From Bacteroidota bacterium (GTDB taxonomy: Bacteria > Bacteroidota > Ignavibacteria > Ignavibacteriales > Ignavibacteriaceae), in contig JAKAGZ010000001.1 in NCBI GenBank assembly GCA_021815365.1, positions 124,001 through 188,000 of the forward strand: 64,000 nt of DNA. The letters are read 5' to 3'. This document shows, piece after piece, positions 8,383 to 17,020 of the stretch (its first letter is position 1; each line of letters starts with the position of its first letter). The translations under genes and the position numbers were made by a program. The notes under the pieces were generated by a model. That model was given only the letters and a program-made list of their open reading frames with translations. It had not been told where the DNA came from and ran no database searches.

Positions 8383-9663
8383 TCAGCGAAGGAGGATCAT
8401 CTTTTTTGTTTCGATAAAGTTATCACTTTTTAATTGGTAGAAATAAACACCGCTAGATAGCTTAGAAGCATCAAAATTGTAGTTATAAGTTCCTGCTTTC
8501 AGATTTTCATTAACAAGGGTCGCAACTTCTCTTCCCAATATATCGTATACTTTTAATGAAACAAATCCGAAATCAGCAATCCGCCCGCTTTTAGCGAGGT
8601 CTCGTCCCGAAGGGACGGAAAATTCGATATTTGTAGAGGGATTGAATGGATTGGGGTAATTTTGTTCTAATATAAATGATGAAGGTATTTCTTTATTGAT
8701 TTCTTCAACTGAAGTAACTGTTGATGCAACACTACGAAATACACCACCGCCCATAGTTCCAGCAAAAATATATCCGCTTGAATTTATGGCTAAAGGTAAA
8801 ATGTCCGCATTTGTTAATCCACTATTGAGTAGAGTCCAGCTTGAGCCATTATCTGTTGAGCGATAAACCCCGTCGCCAAAAGTTCCGGCAAAGATATGTC
8901 CGCTTGAATTTATAGCAAGTGAACTAACAGTGATATTTGCTAAACCTACTTGTGTCCAACTATCACCATTATCTGTTGAACGATGTAATCCTCCCCTATT
9001 GGCTCCAACCAAAATATGATCACTTGAGTTTATAGCAATAAACCGGATTTCAGTTTTTGATAGGTTAGTTTTAGTCCAATTATTCCCGTTGTCTGTTGAA
9101 CGATATACTCCATTACCAAAAGTTCCGGCAAAGATATGTCCACTTGAATTTATAGCAAGCGTGCGGATATCTTTTGATACAGCAATTGATAAACCAGTAT
9201 TAATTTGAGCCCAGTTGTTTCCATTATCTGTTGATAGATAAATTCCATCACCCATACTGCCCGCAAAAACATGCCCGCTTGAGTTTATAGCAAAAGACCC
9301 AATAGAATATGTAGTAGTTAATCCGCTATTAATTTGGGTCCAATTGCTTCCTTTATCTGTTGAGCGAAAAACTTTGCCGTTGCTGGTACCACAGAAAATG
9401 TGCCCGTTTGAATTTATGGCAAAAGATCTAATATTAGTGCTTGTCAATCCGGTATTAACTTTGGACCAGTTATTGCCGTTATTTGTTGAAAGAAAAACCC
9501 CTTCACCGTCACTTCCAGCAAAAACATGCCCGCTTGAATTGATAGCAAGAGAATAAATATAATTATTTGTTATGCCATTATTAATTTGTTCCCAAAAATT
9601 CTGGGCATTCAGAAGCTGCATGGCATTGATTGTAAATAAAGCAATGTAAAACAAATTTTTCAT
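8383..9663 (-). CDS. Secreted beta-propeller protein with T9SS tail (paralogue)
   Basis: 426 residues, a shorter paralogue of the gene at 5953-8097. A nearly identical signal peptide (MKNLFYIALFTINAMQLLNAQ) is followed by about eight repeats of roughly 40 residues: AINSSGHIFAGT.G.GVYRSTDNGNNWT. The C-terminus is a type A T9SS domain with NYPNPFNPST and KKMILLR. The DNA of the tail and of the 101 bp upstream is almost the same in both genes, so duplication or gene conversion is recent. The tail holds a shorter version of the palindromic insert (8578-8619). Likely controlled by the adjacent two-component system. Confidence 0.9.
   Translation of the reverse strand: MKNLFYIALFTINAMQLLNAQNFWEQINNGITNNYIYSLAINSSGHVFAGSDGEGVFLSTNNGNNWSKVNTGLTSTNIRSFAINSNGHIFCGTSNGKVFRSTDKGSNWTQINSGLTTTYSIGSFAINSSGHVFAGSMGDGIYLSTDNGNNWAQINTGLSIAVSKDIRTLAINSSGHIFAGTFGNGVYRSTDNGNNWTKTNLSKTEIRFIAINSSDHILVGANRGGLHRSTDNGDSWTQVGLANITVSSLAINSSGHIFAGTFGDGVYRSTDNGSSWTLLNSGLTNADILPLAINSSGYIFAGTMGGGVFRSVASTVTSVEEINKEIPSSFILEQNYPNPFNPSTNIEFSVPSGRDLAKSGRIADFGFVSLKVYDILGREVATLVNENLKAGTYNYNFDASKLSSGVYFYQLKSDNFIETKKMILLR
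8578..8619. repeat. Palindromic insert in the second T9SS tail
   Basis: Shares CGCTTTTAGCG and GTCCC-GAA-GGGAC (8604-8616) with 6139-6198 but lacks the TCCGCC-AGA-GGCGGA unit, so the two paralogues differ by gain or loss of one palindrome in frame. Confidence 0.65.
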
Positions 9664-9680
9664 AATAACCTCCTGATGGC

Positions 9681-9781
9681 TTTATTGTTGAAAAATTTTT
9701 ATTTCTTAGGTTAAGAGGAATTTTCTATTGAAACATGATTCTGTTATTAAGCATTATCAATACCCCACTCGGGGCATTTTT
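9681..9781 (-). repeat. 101-bp direct repeat upstream of propeller gene, copy 2
   Basis: Second identical copy of 8115-8215, placed at the same distance from the start codon. Confidence 0.85.
9761..9776. promoter_or_regulatory. Putative NarL-type 7-2-7 operator, copy 2
   Basis: TACCCCA-CT-CGGGGCA, 98 bp upstream of the propeller start at 9663, in the duplicated control region. Confidence 0.6.
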
Positions 9782-9810
9782 AAGGAGAGTTCCAGAACTA
9801 AGTTATAAAA

Positions 9811-10488
9811 CTAAAGTTTTCCCAGCCGCGCTCTCACTGCTTCTGCGCGTGTATGTATGTGAAGTTTTTTGTAGATGTTTTTGATATGGGTTTTTACTGT
9901 GTGTGGACTTAAAAACAGATCTTTTGCTATTGAAGTATAACTACCGCCCTTTACCAGCTCGTCAAGAAGCTCAAGCTCGCGCTTTGACAGTATGAATTCA
10001 GGATCTACTGGATTTTTACTTTCTGCAAATTTGGATTTTTCCATTTCCGATTTATTCCCGATCAGTGCTAAAACTTTCCTGGCAATTGACTGTGAAATAG
10101 GTGCGCCGCCGTTATATAATTCCTTTACTGAATCAATTATAACTTCGAAGGGTTCATCTTTTAAAATATATCCCGATGCCCCGGCTTTAATTGATTCAAA
10201 AATTTTTGAATCATCTTCGAATACTGTAAGCATCATTATGTCAATGTCTGGATATTTTTCTTTTATTTCAGCAGTTGTTGCTATGCCGTTTTTTTTGGGC
10301 ATCTCTATATCCATCAGGATAATATCCGGCAGATCATACCTGTTCATTTTGTCCAGCGAGTTTATGATGCTCTCTCCGTTTGAGTATTTGCCGGTCACCT
10401 TAAAAGTCTTATCTATATTAAAGCCCTCAGCAAATCTTTCCTGGAGGATTTTTGAATCTTCTACTATTGCTATTTTTATTTTTTCCAT
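9811..10488 (-). CDS. NarL/FixJ-family response regulator
   Basis: 225 residues: CheY-like receiver (about 1-125) and LuxR-type helix-turn-helix (about 160-225). The receiver has acidic E10/D11, phospho-acceptor D60 in IILMDIEMP, and the switch Lys in YILKDEP. The C-terminal motif SKRELELLDELVKGGSYTSI with HTVKTHIKNIYKKLHIHTRAEA is typical. It is encoded 57 bp downstream of the propeller histidine kinase, its obvious partner, and just upstream of the two propeller genes. A 7-2-7 inverted repeat (10524-10539) lies 36 bp before its start, suggesting autoregulation. Confidence 0.93.
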   Translation of the reverse strand: MEKIKIAIVEDSKILQERFAEGFNIDKTFKVTGKYSNGESIINSLDKMNRYDLPDIILMDIEMPKKNGIATTAEIKEKYPDIDIMMLTVFEDDSKIFESIKAGASGYILKDEPFEVIIDSVKELYNGGAPISQSIARKVLALIGNKSEMEKSKFAESKNPVDPEFILSKRELELLDELVKGGSYTSIAKDLFLSPHTVKTHIKNIYKKLHIHTRAEAVRARLGKL

Positions 10489-10523
10489 TGATGATAAATA
10501 AGACTTATATTCTTTTTTTAATA

Positions 10524-10539
10524 TACCCCAGTTGAGGTA
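10524..10539. promoter_or_regulatory. Putative NarL-type 7-2-7 operator, copy 3
   Basis: TACCCCA-GT-TGAGGTA, between the histidine kinase stop and the response regulator start, 36 bp upstream of the latter. Confidence 0.55.
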
Positions 10540-10545
10540 AAAATG

Positions 10546-13500
10546 TTATTTGTCTTTGAGCCTGAGGACAACAGAAACAGAAACACCGGCATTTTTCCCT
10601 GAGCTTAAATTCAATTCAGCGCCAATTTCATTTGCTCTTCTTTTCATATTTTCTATCCCGTTGCCATTTACCAGGTCAAAATCTTTCTCTTTAATTCCAA
10701 TTCCGTTATCCCTGATTATTACTTTCAGGAATTCACCAGTTGCGGATATTTCAATATTAATTTTGTCCCCGCCTGAATGCTTTGTGCTGTTAGTTACTGC
10801 TTCCTGAATTATTCTTATTAGATAAAGAACCTGGAGCGGCTTTAACATTAAAGGTGGATTGGTATTATTATCAGTCGTTAGTTCAATTTTCCCGGCGAAG
10901 TATTTTGAATATTTTTCAATTATTTTTTTAAGTTCTGAGATAAAACTATCAAAGTTCATTTCGTTGGATTTTAATGCCCAGATGGTTTCTCTGAGCTGCG
11001 TCATTGTTTCTCTTAATTCATCTTTTAGCGAAGCAAGAAGATTATCAGCTTTTGGCTTCTCGGTTCTGTTGTAAATTTCTGCCAGCCCGATGCCAGTAAT
11101 TATGTTCGTAAGTTGAGAGCCGACACTGTCGTGCAGGTCCCGTGAGATCCTTTCTCTTTCTTTCTGAACAGCTTTCTCTTTTTCCAGGTCGTAAATTCTT
11201 TCTTTTAGTTTTTTCGTGGAATAATATCTTACTGTGCCAACCAGCGTTGATAAAGCTGCGAAGCCGCATAATGTTATAAACCACCACGTACGCCAGAAGG
11301 GGGGCGTTACGATAATATTCAGACTAGCGCCGTCGTTATTCCAGGCATCATCATTGTTTGAAGCTTTAACTCTTAAAGTATATTTGCCCGGGTCGAGGTT
11401 CGTATAACTTGCAAAACGTCTGTGACCCGCTTTTATCCACGCATCATCAAAACCTTCCAGCTTATATTCATAATTATTATTAGATGGAAGGGAGTAGTCG
11501 AGCGCTGCAAATTCAACAGAAAAAAATTTGTCGAAATATGAAAGCTCGATGTTCTTCTTAAAAAGAATGGAAGAGTCAGTATTTATTTCTTTATCTAAAA
11601 TTTTAAAAGAGGTGAAATAAACAGGTGGGATATGGTTATTATTTTCCATGTTGCCGGGATAAAACCTGTTAAATCCGTTAACGCCGCCGAAAAACATTTC
11701 ACCATCCTGCGCTTTGTAGAAAGCTCCCGTATTGAATTCGTTGTTTTGCAGTCCATCTTCAACAGTATAAATTTTAAATGAATTATTCTTCCGGTTGTAT
11801 TTTGTTATGCCGTAGTTTGTGCTGATCCATAAATTTTCTTCATCGTCTTCAAGGATCGCATAAGTAAAATTATTGGATAAGCCGTCTTTTTCTTTTAGGG
11901 AGTAAAATTTGCCTGTCTGTCTTTCAAACTTATTAATACCTCCGCCGTAAGTAGCAATCCACATTTCACCGTTTTTAGTTTCTGTTATTTGCCTGATGTC
12001 GTTATAACTTATGCTGAAAGGATCGTGTGGATTATTTTTGTACCTGGTTGTCTTCCCCGATTCAGGATCGAATTTGATAAGTCCATCCCTGTAAGTGCCG
12101 AACCACAAATTATAGTTTTTGTCTTCGTAAATAAATCTTACTAGTATGGGGTTTTCTTGATCAGAAAAATAGCGGGTCCATATTCCCGAGTTTATATCAT
12201 ATTTGCATACGCCCCCGGCTCCACCCTCCACGCCTATCCATACATTTCCTTTGCTGTCTTCGGTTATACATTTTATATCGTTGCTGCTGATTGAATTCTT
12301 GTTCCCGGGATCGTATCTGAAAATCTTGAACTTATTATTTTTAACGTCAAAACGATTTAAGCCATCTGAAGCGATCCATAAATACCCATGCCTGTCTTCA
12401 AAGATTGCGCCGACAGTATTCCCGCTTAAGGAATTTTTGTCTCCTGTTTTTTTCAGATAATGTATGAATTTTTTTTGATCCTTCCCTAATTTGTTCAATC
12501 CGCCGGATGAAGTTCCAACCCAAACGTTTCCGCTCCTGTCTTTCAGTATTGCAAAAACAAAATTACCAGCCAGTGAGTTGTTATCAAAAGGATTATTCGA
12601 GTAGCGGATGAACTTATTAGCTTGCCTGATAATTTTATTAACACCGCCGCCCCACGTACCAACCCAGAAATTATTCTGATCATCCCTGAATATGTCGCTT
12701 ATCTTGTTGCTGCTGACAGAGGAAGTGTTATCAGGATCATTTTCAAAAGAGGAGAAAGATTTCTTCTCTTTGTCGAAAAGAAAAAGCCCTTGCCCGTCTG
12801 ATCCAATTAACAGACTCTTTTTATCGTAAGGGATAATTGTTCCGAAAAAAGGAATTTTTGTATCTCCCTTTTTGTGTTCCTTCGGAAAATATAAATGGAA
12901 CTTGTTGTTCTTCTCATCATACCTGGTCAATCCACCACCCCTTGTTGTTATCCAAAGCATATCATCTTCGTCTTTGTAAATGTACTGCACAAAGTTATCG
13001 TTCAGGCTGTTAGGATTTTTTTTATCGTGGTAAAACCGTTTGAAAATTTTTTTAACAGGATCAAACCGCGTCATCCCGTTTACGGAGGTTATCCAGATTA
13101 CTCCATCTTTATCTTTGAATAAGCCGCTGAGCGCTTTATTGCTCGGGCTGTTAGAATTATTTTGGTCGTATGTGAAATGCTCAAACTTTCCGGTTCGAGG
13201 GTCAAGCAGGTCAAGCCCGTCATCAGTTGTGATCCAGAATTTTCCTGAACTGTCCTCAACTATAGCCGAAACTTTGTCATTACTCAGGCTGTTAGCGTCT
13301 GCAGGGTTGTGTCTGTAGTGAGTAAACGTCTCGGTTTTTTTGTTAAACTTGTTCAGCCCGCCGTCGCGTGTTGTAATCCAGAGCCAGCCTTTTGAATCTT
13401 CGTAAATCTGGTGTACAAAGTTGCTCGAAAGTGATGCCGGGTCATTTTCATTATGCTTAAATATTTTACATGAATAACCATCGAACCTGTTCAGTCCGTC

Positions 13501-13677
13501 AATCGTTCCGAACCATAAAAAGCCTTCCCTGTCCTGCGAGATATCAATTATGCTGTTGTGCGATAAATTCTGTTTTTCGTTTACATGCTCGAATTTGAAA
13601 TTAGCACCCTGGGCAAAACAAAGATGAGACAAAGCCCAGAATAAGATTAAGCTGTTAATTTCCCTCAGACGGCACAT
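10546..13677 (-). CDS. Two-component-propeller sensor histidine kinase
   Basis: About 1043 residues from the chosen ATG. Order: signal peptide (LILFWALSHLCFA), some fourteen regulator-propeller repeats (SSNFVHQIYEDSKGWLWITT type), a Y_Y_Y domain with YKLEGFDDAW, one membrane helix (WWFITLCGFAALSTLVG), HisKA_3 with the phospho-acceptor His in RDLHDSVGSQL near residue 850, and a HATPase with NGIGIKEKD and NGIENMKRRA. It is a periplasmic two-propeller sensor that signals to the adjacent NarL-type regulator. The frame is open up to a GTG at 13773, but that start would cover the operator at 13766-13781 and add a second hydrophobic segment. The ATG at 13677 gives a clean signal peptide. Confidence 0.92.
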   Translation of the reverse strand: MCRLREINSLILFWALSHLCFAQGANFKFEHVNEKQNLSHNSIIDISQDREGFLWFGTIDGLNRFDGYSCKIFKHNENDPASLSSNFVHQIYEDSKGWLWITTRDGGLNKFNKKTETFTHYRHNPADANSLSNDKVSAIVEDSSGKFWITTDDGLDLLDPRTGKFEHFTYDQNNSNSPSNKALSGLFKDKDGVIWITSVNGMTRFDPVKKIFKRFYHDKKNPNSLNDNFVQYIYKDEDDMLWITTRGGGLTRYDEKNNKFHLYFPKEHKKGDTKIPFFGTIIPYDKKSLLIGSDGQGLFLFDKEKKSFSSFENDPDNTSSVSSNKISDIFRDDQNNFWVGTWGGGVNKIIRQANKFIRYSNNPFDNNSLAGNFVFAILKDRSGNVWVGTSSGGLNKLGKDQKKFIHYLKKTGDKNSLSGNTVGAIFEDRHGYLWIASDGLNRFDVKNNKFKIFRYDPGNKNSISSNDIKCITEDSKGNVWIGVEGGAGGVCKYDINSGIWTRYFSDQENPILVRFIYEDKNYNLWFGTYRDGLIKFDPESGKTTRYKNNPHDPFSISYNDIRQITETKNGEMWIATYGGGINKFERQTGKFYSLKEKDGLSNNFTYAILEDDEENLWISTNYGITKYNRKNNSFKIYTVEDGLQNNEFNTGAFYKAQDGEMFFGGVNGFNRFYPGNMENNNHIPPVYFTSFKILDKEINTDSSILFKKNIELSYFDKFFSVEFAALDYSLPSNNNYEYKLEGFDDAWIKAGHRRFASYTNLDPGKYTLRVKASNNDDAWNNDGASLNIIVTPPFWRTWWFITLCGFAALSTLVGTVRYYSTKKLKERIYDLEKEKAVQKERERISRDLHDSVGSQLTNIITGIGLAEIYNRTEKPKADNLLASLKDELRETMTQLRETIWALKSNEMNFDSFISELKKIIEKYSKYFAGKIELTTDNNTNPPLMLKPLQVLYLIRIIQEAVTNSTKHSGGDKINIEISATGEFLKVIIRDNGIGIKEKDFDLVNGNGIENMKRRANEIGAELNLSSGKNAGVSVSVVLRLKDK

Positions 13678-13765
13678 AGGCAAAGTTTGATAAAACGTTA
13701 TAAAGAAAATAATGATTGAGCTTATAACTTTAAAGAACAAAATTATCACGAAATTATTGAGGGTA

Positions 13766-13781
13766 TATCCCACTTCAGGGT
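13766..13781. promoter_or_regulatory. Putative NarL-type 7-2-7 operator, copy 4
   Basis: TATCCCA-CT-TCAGGGT, 89 bp upstream of the kinase ATG at 13677; the weakest match of the four. Confidence 0.45.
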
Positions 13782-13793
13782 TTTTTAGTGTAA

Positions 13794-15767
13794 CTAATTT
13801 TTAACTGGCAGGAAAGAATAATTCTCCGCATAGTAAAGCATCTGTTGTGTGAAGTCTTCGGGATATTCAATTACAACATCTGCGATGTTTCCGTTTTCTA
13901 TAACCGGTTTTAATACCGGGTTGATAAATCCTTTATATGGCGCAATATTTAATTTTGAATATCTCTCTAAAACTTCTTTGTGAAGTTCCTCGTCAACTTT
14001 TACTCCGTAAGTCTCCACAAGATTTTTTGCCGCCACATAATCTCCTTCAGATGTAATGCGCTGTACTTCTTTCAAAAGCTGTCCAAATAACTTTCGTAAT
14101 TTTTCATAATCATTAATTATAAAATATGCTTTGCCGTCCCTGGTTTTCTTTTCAATTGTTCTTTCAGCTTTTCCTTTTTCATAGACCCACCGAGAGATCA
14201 ACTGCCTGCAGCGCATATGTGCTTCCTCAATATTTTCTCCGGGTTTGATCCTGAAGAGCTGAAGCATCAATCCGTTTTTAATGAATTTATTATATTCAGT
14301 TTTGTAGGCTATGTTATTCGGGAAAACACCGATGTCAATTAATTTTTGATCTGGCAGATAGTAAAGCGCTACAAGGTCAGCACGGGTTTCTTCAATTGCA
14401 GACGCATAATTTTTCAATGTTTGCTTCGGTGTTTCGATGCCGGGCATAATTTGTCCCGATGCGTGCCCGATGACTTCATGCATGTCTGTCTCAAGATTAT
14501 CAGCAAGTGTGCCGTATTCATTAGCGAGATCAATTTCTTCCTGTGAGTATGAAAATTCTTTCAACACTTCCTGTGAAGCAGCTTTATCGTAAGCGTAAAC
14601 TATGTTACCAAGGTTTACAGATTTTGATCCGTGTTCTTTTCTAATCCAGTTTGCATTCGGAAGATTGATTCCGATAGGCGTAGAAGGTGAAGCATCTCCA
14701 CACTCAACAACAACAGTGATCACCTTTGCCGAAATTCCGACTACATTTTTCTTTTTAAATTTATCATCAATCGGCGAATTGTCTTCGAACCACTGTGCAT
14801 GTTCGGCGATGGCTTTAATTCTCTTTGTCGCTTCGAGGTCTTTTATCGAAACAATTGATTCATAAGAGCCGCGGTAACCAAGCGGGTCGTTATAAACCTC
14901 GATAAACCCGTTCACGGCATCAACGTGTGAATCTGTATCCTGCACCCAGAGAATATTGTACTCATCCCATTTTTTCAGATCTCCCGTTTTATAAAAATCA
15001 ATTAATTTTTCAAAAGCTTTTTTCTGCTGCTCTGTCTCTGCAGCAGAAGCTGCTTTGCTGAGCCAGTAAATTATTTTTTCAATAGCGGCAGAGTACATTC
15101 CACCGAGCATCCATTTTCTTTCAATAATTTTTCCATCTTCTTTTGTTAACTGAGAATTTAATCCGTAAGAAACAGGGTGAGGCTCTTTATGGTCAATTTT
15201 TTCAGCATAATAATTTTCTGCTTCTTTTTGTGTTAAGCCATTATAAAAATTTGTAGCGGAAAGTTTTATTACATCAGCGTTGTGATCGAGAACTACTTTT
15301 TGCGGGTCAACCGCTGGATCAAATATTACCGGGATTAAAAATTTAACCAGTTCATCTGCTGTTTGCCCTTTCTGAAGCGGAAGTTTGCCCCCGTCAATAT
15401 CTTTTACAAGTTCAGCAAAATACTCTTTTGAAAAACCTGGCATTATTTTTTTTGTCGAATAGTGGTGATGAATTCCATTTGAGAACCAAACTCTTTTTGT
15501 GTAGACCATGAAATTTTTCCAGTCAGCAGAATCTTTATCACCGTTATAATTCCTGATGATTGCTTCGAGAGTTCTTCTTACGAGCAGATTGTTTTTGTAA
15601 TTCTGGTCGTAAAAAATATCTCTGCCGGAGAGCGCAGCCTCGTACAAGTAATAAACCAGTTCCTTCTGTTTTAATGTCAGCTCGTTGAAGCCAGGAACCT
15701 GGTAGCGGAGGATCTGGATGTCTGCAAATTGTTCTGCAATGTAGTTGAATTTTTTACCTTTGTTCAT
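13794..15767 (-). CDS. Dipeptidyl-peptidase III-like metallopeptidase (M49)
   Basis: Zinc peptidase of family M49, which clips dipeptides from peptide N-termini. 657 residues, the family's usual size. The zinc signature HEVIGH is at residues 430-435, and the second motif EETRAD follows at about 459-464. No signal peptide is evident, so a cytoplasmic site is expected. A peptidase annotation rests on the two metal motifs and overall length. The gap of about 24 residues between the motifs is shorter than in the human enzyme, as in many bacterial members. It ends 20 bp before the operator of the kinase gene and is probably a separate unit. Confidence 0.87.
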   Translation of the reverse strand: MNKGKKFNYIAEQFADIQILRYQVPGFNELTLKQKELVYYLYEAALSGRDIFYDQNYKNNLLVRRTLEAIIRNYNGDKDSADWKNFMVYTKRVWFSNGIHHHYSTKKIMPGFSKEYFAELVKDIDGGKLPLQKGQTADELVKFLIPVIFDPAVDPQKVVLDHNADVIKLSATNFYNGLTQKEAENYYAEKIDHKEPHPVSYGLNSQLTKEDGKIIERKWMLGGMYSAAIEKIIYWLSKAASAAETEQQKKAFEKLIDFYKTGDLKKWDEYNILWVQDTDSHVDAVNGFIEVYNDPLGYRGSYESIVSIKDLEATKRIKAIAEHAQWFEDNSPIDDKFKKKNVVGISAKVITVVVECGDASPSTPIGINLPNANWIRKEHGSKSVNLGNIVYAYDKAASQEVLKEFSYSQEEIDLANEYGTLADNLETDMHEVIGHASGQIMPGIETPKQTLKNYASAIEETRADLVALYYLPDQKLIDIGVFPNNIAYKTEYNKFIKNGLMLQLFRIKPGENIEEAHMRCRQLISRWVYEKGKAERTIEKKTRDGKAYFIINDYEKLRKLFGQLLKEVQRITSEGDYVAAKNLVETYGVKVDEELHKEVLERYSKLNIAPYKGFINPVLKPVIENGNIADVVIEYPEDFTQQMLYYAENYSFLPVKN

Positions 15768-15796
15768 AAAGTATATAAACAGAGATGAGGTATTAT

Positions 15797-15988
15797 TTAT
15801 TCTATAGCTCTCAAAACCTGGCTTACAATTTTAGGATGTAGCACTTTTCCCTTGTGGAATGGAATTATAATCCTTTTTGTTCCCATTCCGTAAATTTTAT
15901 GGCTGCCTTTTGTTCTTAGAAGAATGAACCCCTTTTTAAGTAAAAGTCCTTCAGCTTCTGATGCAGTCAGCCTTGGAGACTTAGGCAA
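15797..15988 (-). CDS. hicA: HicA-type mRNA interferase toxin
   Basis: 63 residues, a YcfA/HicA fold toxin that cleaves mRNA. The catalytic His is in RTKGSHKIYG, and the C-terminus PFHKGKVLHPKIVSQVLRAI is typical. The antitoxin gene lies upstream and overlaps by 8 bp, the antitoxin-first order seen in many HicBA pairs. Both genes share one promoter region before 16205. Confidence 0.9.
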   Translation of the reverse strand: MPKSPRLTASEAEGLLLKKGFILLRTKGSHKIYGMGTKRIIIPFHKGKVLHPKIVSQVLRAIE

Positions 15989-16205
15989 GAGGGACCTCGT
16001 AGCTGGTGCTTATGATCTCCTTTGTTTGTATTTGCTTCTTCTCTTCCTCGGATATAGTTTCAAGGTATAATTCTATGGCTTCTTTAATGTTTTCGAGGAC
16101 CTCATCAAGAGAATCGCCCTGAGTGTGACATCCTTCGAGTTCGGGACAATAAGCAAAATATCCGTCATTGTCTCTTTCAACTATTATATTCAGCTTCTTT
16201 GACAT
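15981..16205 (-). CDS. hicB: HicB-type antitoxin
   Basis: 74 residues: a degraded RNase-H-like HicB domain (IIVERDNDGYFAYCPELEGCHTQGDSLDEVLENIKEAIELYLE). It neutralises the HicA toxin encoded next to it. No DNA-binding domain follows, so this is the short HicB form. A GAGG ribosome site precedes the ATG. Confidence 0.9.
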   Translation of the reverse strand: MSKKLNIIVERDNDGYFAYCPELEGCHTQGDSLDEVLENIKEAIELYLETISEEEKKQIQTKEIISTSYEVPLA

Positions 16206-16412
16206 AATTGCCTCTTTATCTTTCGGGCACTAAAATATTAAATCTCCAGCTTAATTTCACTGTTCGAATCATACCTGTCAAAAATAGACAATGCAATAAC
16301 TGTTTTCGTTAGGCTAAGTTTAATGCGGACTATTTAGTGCGGACAGCAGTAATGTTGAAATTAAGGGAGGGATTTTCTAATTTGAATAACCAAATAAGTA
16401 AGAGAATAAAAA

Positions 16413-16985
16413 ATGATAAAGCCCAAATCATACATTGAGGCAGAGGAATATCTTGAAATAGAAAGGAATGCAGAATATAAAAGCGAATATTTTAATGGCG
16501 AAATGTTCGCATTGGCAGGGACAACCAGGGAACATAATATGATATTAGTAAATCTGATTAGTGCCCTTTCCCGGGAGTTGGGGGATAAACCCTGCCAGAT
16601 TTTTGCAAGTGATCTTAGATTAAAAGTAAATCCAACCGGGTTATATACATACCCCGATCTGGTTGTTGTCTGCGGCGAGCAAAAATTTGAGGATGAAAAA
16701 TTTGATACCTTATTGAACCCAACATTGATTATTGAGATTCTTTCCGAATTAACCGAAGCCTATGACAGGGGCAGAAAATTTGAAAGTTACCGCCAGCTTG
16801 AATCTTTAAAGGAGTATATTCTTGTCTCTTCAAAGTATATGAAAATTGAAAAATTTTTAAAACAGATGGATGGAAAATGGCTGCTGACAGAAGAGGGAAA
16901 TATGGAAAAATCTATAGAACTGTCTTCTATAAATTGTGCGGTAAGGCTTTCAGATATATATAGGAATATTCCATTTAAGAATTAA
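16413..16985 (+). CDS. Uma2 family (DUF820) endonuclease-like protein
   Basis: 190 residues of the Uma2/DUF820 family, a PD-(D/E)xK-like fold expanded in cyanobacteria and scattered elsewhere. Seen: SEYFNGEMFALAGTTREHNMI near the N-terminus, IFASDLRLKV, YPDLVVVCG, and NPTLIIEILSELTEAYDRGRKFESYRQL, with the D...E.L acidic core. The cellular role of the family is not settled. It stands alone between HicB and a HAD phosphatase. About 200 bp upstream contain two direct TGCGGAC words and no recognised gene. Confidence 0.88.
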   Translation: MIKPKSYIEAEEYLEIERNAEYKSEYFNGEMFALAGTTREHNMILVNLISALSRELGDKPCQIFASDLRLKVNPTGLYTYPDLVVVCGEQKFEDEKFDTLLNPTLIIEILSELTEAYDRGRKFESYRQLESLKEYILVSSKYMKIEKFLKQMDGKWLLTEEGNMEKSIELSSINCAVRLSDIYRNIPFKN

Positions 16986-17020
16986 GCTTCTGTATTATAT
17001 CTGTATACATTTCAGCGATT

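Noticed and set aside
6400-9600. Regular repeats in the propeller genes as a CRISPR-like or satellite array
   Set aside because: The periodicity follows protein repeats (STDNG...W) with synonymous variation, not identical DNA repeats with unique spacers.
10546-13773. Longer version of the propeller kinase starting at the GTG at 13773
   Set aside because: It would cover the 7-2-7 operator and add a second hydrophobic segment before a clean signal peptide starting at the ATG at 13677.
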